A stretch of DNA of 11,664 bases from Gryganskiella cystojenkinii. Its lineage: Eukaryota > Mortierellomycota > Mortierellomycetes > Mortierellales > Mortierellaceae. Shown piece by piece: positions 8,953 through 11,664 of the stretch (position 1 is its first letter; every line of letters starts with the position of its first letter). The DNA lies in contig JAAAIG010000904.1 in assembly GCA_015852425.1 (NCBI GenBank), positions 3,472-15,135 of the forward strand. The letters run 5' to 3'. A model generated the notes under the pieces. That model made no database searches. It worked only from the letters and a program-made list of their open reading frames with translations, and was not told the origin of the DNA. A program made the translations under genes and the position numbers.

Positions 8953-8995
8953 CGACTGTTACTGCTACTGAATGCGTGTGTGTTTGTTTTCGGGT

Positions 8996-9088
8996 CTGTT
9001 TGGGTAAATGAAATGGCACGTTTTGTTAATACAGTCTTCAAAACGAACAAAACAACGGCTGTTTGTTTATCATGGACATGTAATTTAC
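8996..9088 (-). other. Possible 5' UTR intron of paralogue 1 (93 nt)
   Basis: On the - strand, the donor TTCTGG|GTAAAT is at 9088, TTAAC is a branch-like element, and the acceptor TTTACCCAAACAG ends at 8996. Removal would delete two close upstream ATGs (ACATGTCCATG). The donor is weaker than the other donors in the window, so this is tentative. Confidence 0.35.
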
Positions 9089-9114
9089 CCAGAATGAAAA
9101 AAAGAGGAGTGCCC

Positions 9115-9186
9115 GAGTGATTGAGTGATTGAGCGAGTGAGCGAGTGAGCGGGTGAGTGGGTGTGTGGGTGTGTGAGTGTGAGTGA
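9115..9186. repeat. Degenerate tetranucleotide repeat in the leader/promoter of paralogue 1
   Basis: Read on +, tandem GAGT/GATT/GAGC/GGTG-type 4-base units run through GAGTGATTGAGTGATTGAGC to GGGTGTGTGAGTGTGAGTGA. On the transcribed (-) strand this is a purely CACT/CACC-like pyrimidine and C/A ladder. The unit drifts along its length from GAGTGATT through GAGCGAGT to GTGTGGGT, as in an ageing microsatellite. Frames read through it are artefacts of the repeat. Confidence 0.8.
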
Positions 9187-9272
9187 AGAGCAAAGAACGA
9201 TGGACGAGGGCGGTGAAATGAAGTGTGGAAATGAGAAAAAGAAACTGTGGCACTTTTGGTGTGGTAAATCCC

Positions 9273-9394
9273 TCTTCGAAGAAACGTTTGTCAAACAAAA
9301 GTGTCTCTCTTTCCTCTGAGTTCCTTCATGCGCCCCTGAAAAAACGTGAAAAAATGTCCACTCAGAGGTACATAAAGTAGCAGTCACGTTTTTT
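9273..9394. promoter_or_regulatory. Cluster of dyads in the putative promoter of paralogue 1
   Basis: The cluster holds the perfect 10-bp palindrome TCTTCGAAGA (9273-9282) and GTTTG-T-CAAAC (9286-9296). The inverted pair CCTCTGAG/CTCAGAGG is at 9313-9320 and 9361-9368. The inverted pair AAAAAACGTGA/TCACGTTTTTT is at 9339-9349 and 9384-9394. A 10-bp direct repeat TGAAAAAACG/TGAAAAAATG fills 9337-9356. They lie between the poly(A) signal of the upstream gene and the probable start of this one, where regulator sites would be expected. None was matched to a known factor. Confidence 0.35.
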
Positions 9395-9464
9395 TTTTAA
9401 TATTAATTTCACAACCATGCGCCAAAGGAAACAAAAGACGCGTGGGAACCAACCAAAACAATCG

Positions 9465-9470
9465 TTTATT
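9465..9470 (-). terminator. Poly(A) signal of paralogue 2
   Basis: AATAAA on the - strand, 43 bases past the TGA stop at 9514-9516 (context CAAAAATAAACG). It marks the end of the upstream gene and so the left boundary of the roughly 500-base inter-paralogue region. Confidence 0.65.
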
Positions 9471-9513
9471 TTTGTTCCACACCGGTCAGTCTCCTTCCTT
9501 GCCATCAATATCA

Positions 9514-11511
9514 TCATGGACCACCTGCTTTCCAAGATTCTTGGATTTCCTTCCAGGCCTGACTCTTCAAAAAACTCGACGGCCGACTCATCATCTCCGC
9601 CCTGGCGGACTCTAACCTGTCCAACGCTTCCTCAGCTGACCCCACAACCCCAGACTTGACCACCTTTCGAACCTCGCGGACAATCTGGTTCTTGACCCTG
9701 AACATTTGATAATGTTTATCCTTGAATCGTTCATGGTTCCACAGCTTGCCATGCATCCAGACCAGGTTCTCGATCGACTCTCCACCCTCTTCCCAACCTA
9801 CAGTCCATTCTTTCCAAATATCGTGGAAAGTGTCGAGATCGCGCACCGGGAAAGGGAACCTCCTCGGTATCTTTTGCTCAGATCCCAGATCCTCGACGTT
9901 GGTGTCCGTATCACCTTCTCCGCGTCGTCGTCCTCGGGCATACGCAAGCATCCTCTTCTTTGTATGATTGGGCTGTCGTATATAGTTGTTGAGGGTTCCC
10001 AAGCTGGACGAACCTCGAAGAATTTCCAATGCTCGAATCGCCTCCTCATCGTCGTAGTCTTCCTCAGTCACGAGTCGAATATACTCCTTGATAATCGTGG
10101 TTCGGACAATGTATGAAGACGTGTCCTTGGCTGCTCTCCATTTGTTCATAAATCGCGAGTTAAGGTCCTGTATTGCCGGCCCTCCATGGATGCCGAATCG
10201 CCACTCCTGAAGCGCATCCGGGACAGTCACGACGTCCTGGTTCAGGAAATATACGATCGAGCTCGTGTCATCGGGTACAAGCCGTTGTCGTTGATCTCGA
10301 TCTTGTTTTGTCAGTCCACTTGTCTTCATCACCTGGAACTCTTGTGCTTTGAACTCGGGAAAGGAAGAAGAGGAAGGACCTGAAGAAATAGTCGACTGAA
10401 CTCCAACATCGTCTCGATGGCGGCTTGGTCTAGACTTTTTGTTGTCATGGACCGATGACGAATTCATTCCTGAACTAGACCTGGATGGGCCTTCTCTTTG
10501 AAGACCATAGCCTGTCCCTCCTGCATCATTCTCAGCGTCTTGTGTCTGCTTCCGCTTGGCGCGTGTCAGTCTTGTGGTTGCAGAAGTCGTGGTGAGTGGA
10601 GTACTCATTTTCACTACAGTCAAAGGCGTCAGCTCTGGCTCTTGACTCGGCATGACTGGGGAGGACGGTGTTGACGTTGACGGGGACATGGGTGGTAGAG
10701 AAGGAAACCGAGACCGAGACGACGATGATGATGATCTTGGCGACGACGAGGATAACAGAGCTGCCGACTTGAACGATAGTGTCGTAGTAGTTGTTGTGAC
10801 ATTTTTCGTGATGGCATGTCGTGTAAGTGCCTGAGTCGAGTCTTCTTTGTTTTCTTCATCATGTTTGTCCCCGTCAATCTCTTCTCTCACGTCCTGTCGC
10901 CGCTTTATCTTCCCTTGATCCTGAACCCAGCCTAGGAGTCGCGCGATCGGTCGAATAAAAAGCTCCCGAGTGTTCACAGGTACAGGGCTCGACGATGCTT
11001 CCTGAAGAGGCTCTCTCTGACCGACAAGGACTTCTTCTTGACTGATCGTCTTGGCTATGGTAGGAACATAGTCGCGCACGTACTCCTGAAGTTTCTCCAT
11101 CGTTGGTTCCATCCAATTCCAGCCTTTTCCCTTGCAAACGTCCTATTTGAATTACGTGCGACAATGAAAAGAAAATGTTAACAGAATCGGCTTTTGTTGT
11201 TACAATTCGACAGAGACTTGCATGAGAGTGTTCCTAGAAGCACAAAACAACAAAAGGGAGATAAAAACGATGTTTGCACAAAGAGTCCAATTGCACCCCA
11301 CTTCACATAGCCAATGGACAATGTTGAGACCAGGGGAGTCGTAACTCGTAAAAAAGCCCATTACCTGCCAAAAGACAACTCCTGCGTACCCATCGGGCAT
11401 GTCCTTCATGCGCTCAACTCTGGACTTTGGTTGTTGCTCTTGATCATCGTCCGATTCTTTTTCCTGATCCATTCTCTGCTCAATTTGCTGTTTGTCCTTG
11501 TGCTGAGGCAT
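9514..11511 (-). CDS. Twin GCR1_C-domain protein, paralogue 2 (591 aa, two exons)
   Basis: Join 11511..11365 and 11142..9514. This is a probable DNA-binding transcription regulator. Residues 1-40 are hydrophilic and Q/D/E-rich. Residues 41-115 carry GYAGVVFWQ|DVCKGKG, PTMEKLQEYV and ELFIRPIARLLGWVQ, matching the N-terminus of paralogue 1. Residues about 116-310 are Ser/Thr/Pro-rich and disordered, with basic clusters (RAKRKQ near 238; DNKKSR) that may act as nuclear signals. F-K-A-x-E-F-Q-V is at 313-320. GCR1_C-like domain A spans about 345-427; 38 of 82 ungapped positions match paralogue 1 by hand count. Domain B spans about 485-565 (IWKEW, GWEEGGESIENL, EEALDRLE), followed by a short W-containing tail. 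ATG 11511 is the first ATG in the exon-1 frame; the long exon-2 frame alone would start at 11112 and lose the conserved W/C segment. The gene lies 570 bases upstream of paralogue 1 in the same direction. Confidence 0.8.
11143..11364 (-). other. Phase-0 intron of paralogue 2 (222 nt)
   Basis: The donor is TGGCAG|GTAATG at 11364, and the acceptor is TTCAAATAG at 11143 before GACGTTTGC. A branch-like GTTAAC at 11182-11177 is followed by TTTTCTTTTCATTG. As in paralogue 1, the TAG acceptor is an in-frame stop for the unspliced message, and the splice joins FWQ to DVCKGKG. Retention would give a product of about 102 residues ending at the stop just below 11200. Confidence 0.75.
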
Positions 11512-11553
11512 CACAATCAGAGCTGGTGAGTTGTGTGCTTTAATCTTGGTGTT

Positions 11554-11579
11554 AAAGAAGAAAAAAAAGAAAAAAGAAA
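11554..11579 (-). promoter_or_regulatory. Poly-pyrimidine leader tract of paralogue 2
   Basis: An uninterrupted T/C run on the - strand (all A/G on +), about 45-70 bases upstream of the ATG at 11511. Tracts like this are common just before fungal start sites. The frame stays open to the window edge, but it has no ATG and would encode a run of phenylalanines here, so I read it as a leader. It could alternatively be the 3' part of a further intron (acceptor CTCACCAG near 11523). Confidence 0.4.
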
Positions 11580-11664
11580 CTGGTGTTCCTTTTAATGAGA
11601 GAGTGGCAATATCAGGGGATGAAGGGGGGAAAGCAATTGAGGATGGTTTTTTGGGAGGGGGGGG

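Noticed and set aside
9038..9387. 86- and 100-codon - strand frames with H/T/S/L repeats
   Set aside because: They simply translate the tetranucleotide repeat and promoter sequence between the paralogues.
11640..11664. G-run at the window edge (TTTTTTGGGAGGGGGGGG)
   Set aside because: Cut off by the window end; a homopolymer there cannot be separated from ordinary low-complexity or sequencing noise.

Overview
This window looks like part of a fungal nuclear genome, most likely an early-diverging Mucoromycota-type fungus. Mortierellomycotina is my best guess, but this is inference from gene content and was not tested. The support is spliceosomal introns with GTAAG/GTAATG donors and TAG/CAG acceptors, AATAAA polyadenylation signals just past the stop codons, pyrimidine-rich leaders, long glutamine-rich proteins, and two proteins with fungal GCR1-type DNA-binding domains. 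Nothing bacterial (operons, Shine-Dalgarno sites, CRISPR) is present. I support four protein genes and no RNA genes.

Layout. (1) Positions 254-922, + strand: a 222-residue membrane methyltransferase of the isoprenylcysteine carboxyl methyltransferase (ICMT/Ste14-like) family, single exon, with a pyrimidine-rich promoter. (2) Positions 1294-2112, - strand, convergent with gene 1: a 272-residue protein without a signal peptide. Its middle resembles an aerolysin-type beta-pore-forming protein. A TATA box (2481-2492) and a probable 284-nt intron in its 5' UTR (2127-2410) lie upstream. (3) About 2500-4400: roughly 1.9 kb in which I see no convincing gene; there is one good hairpin. (4) Positions 4428-8941, - strand: a 1445-residue, two-exon, Q/S/P/A-rich nuclear protein ending in two GCR1_C-like domains. 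(5) About 8942-9464: its leader and promoter region, with a degenerate tetranucleotide repeat, several dyads, a possible 5' UTR intron and a tiny uORF overlapping the start codon. (6) Positions 9514-11511, - strand: a 591-residue, two-exon paralogue of gene 3 with the same architecture. (7) The last ~150 bases are a poly-pyrimidine leader (on the - strand) and a G-run at the edge.

The main result is the head-to-tail paralogue pair (genes 3 and 4). For both, the obvious long ORF misses the N-terminus. A phase-0 intron with a GTAATG donor and a TAG acceptor sits at the same place in each gene. Splicing it joins a short first exon ending in a W-containing motif (YWE / FWQ) to an exon starting N-W-C-K / D-V-C-K. 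This rebuilds a short helical segment resembling the N-terminal core-binding domain that fungal Crypton/Ndc10-like recombinases carry upstream of GCR1_C. No tyrosine-recombinase catalytic domain is visible; a long disordered region fills that place. I therefore propose a tandem pair of transcription-factor-like proteins related to, or domesticated from, Crypton-type elements. Start codons were set at true ATGs; several longer frames begin at TTG or GTG, which is not credible in a fungus.
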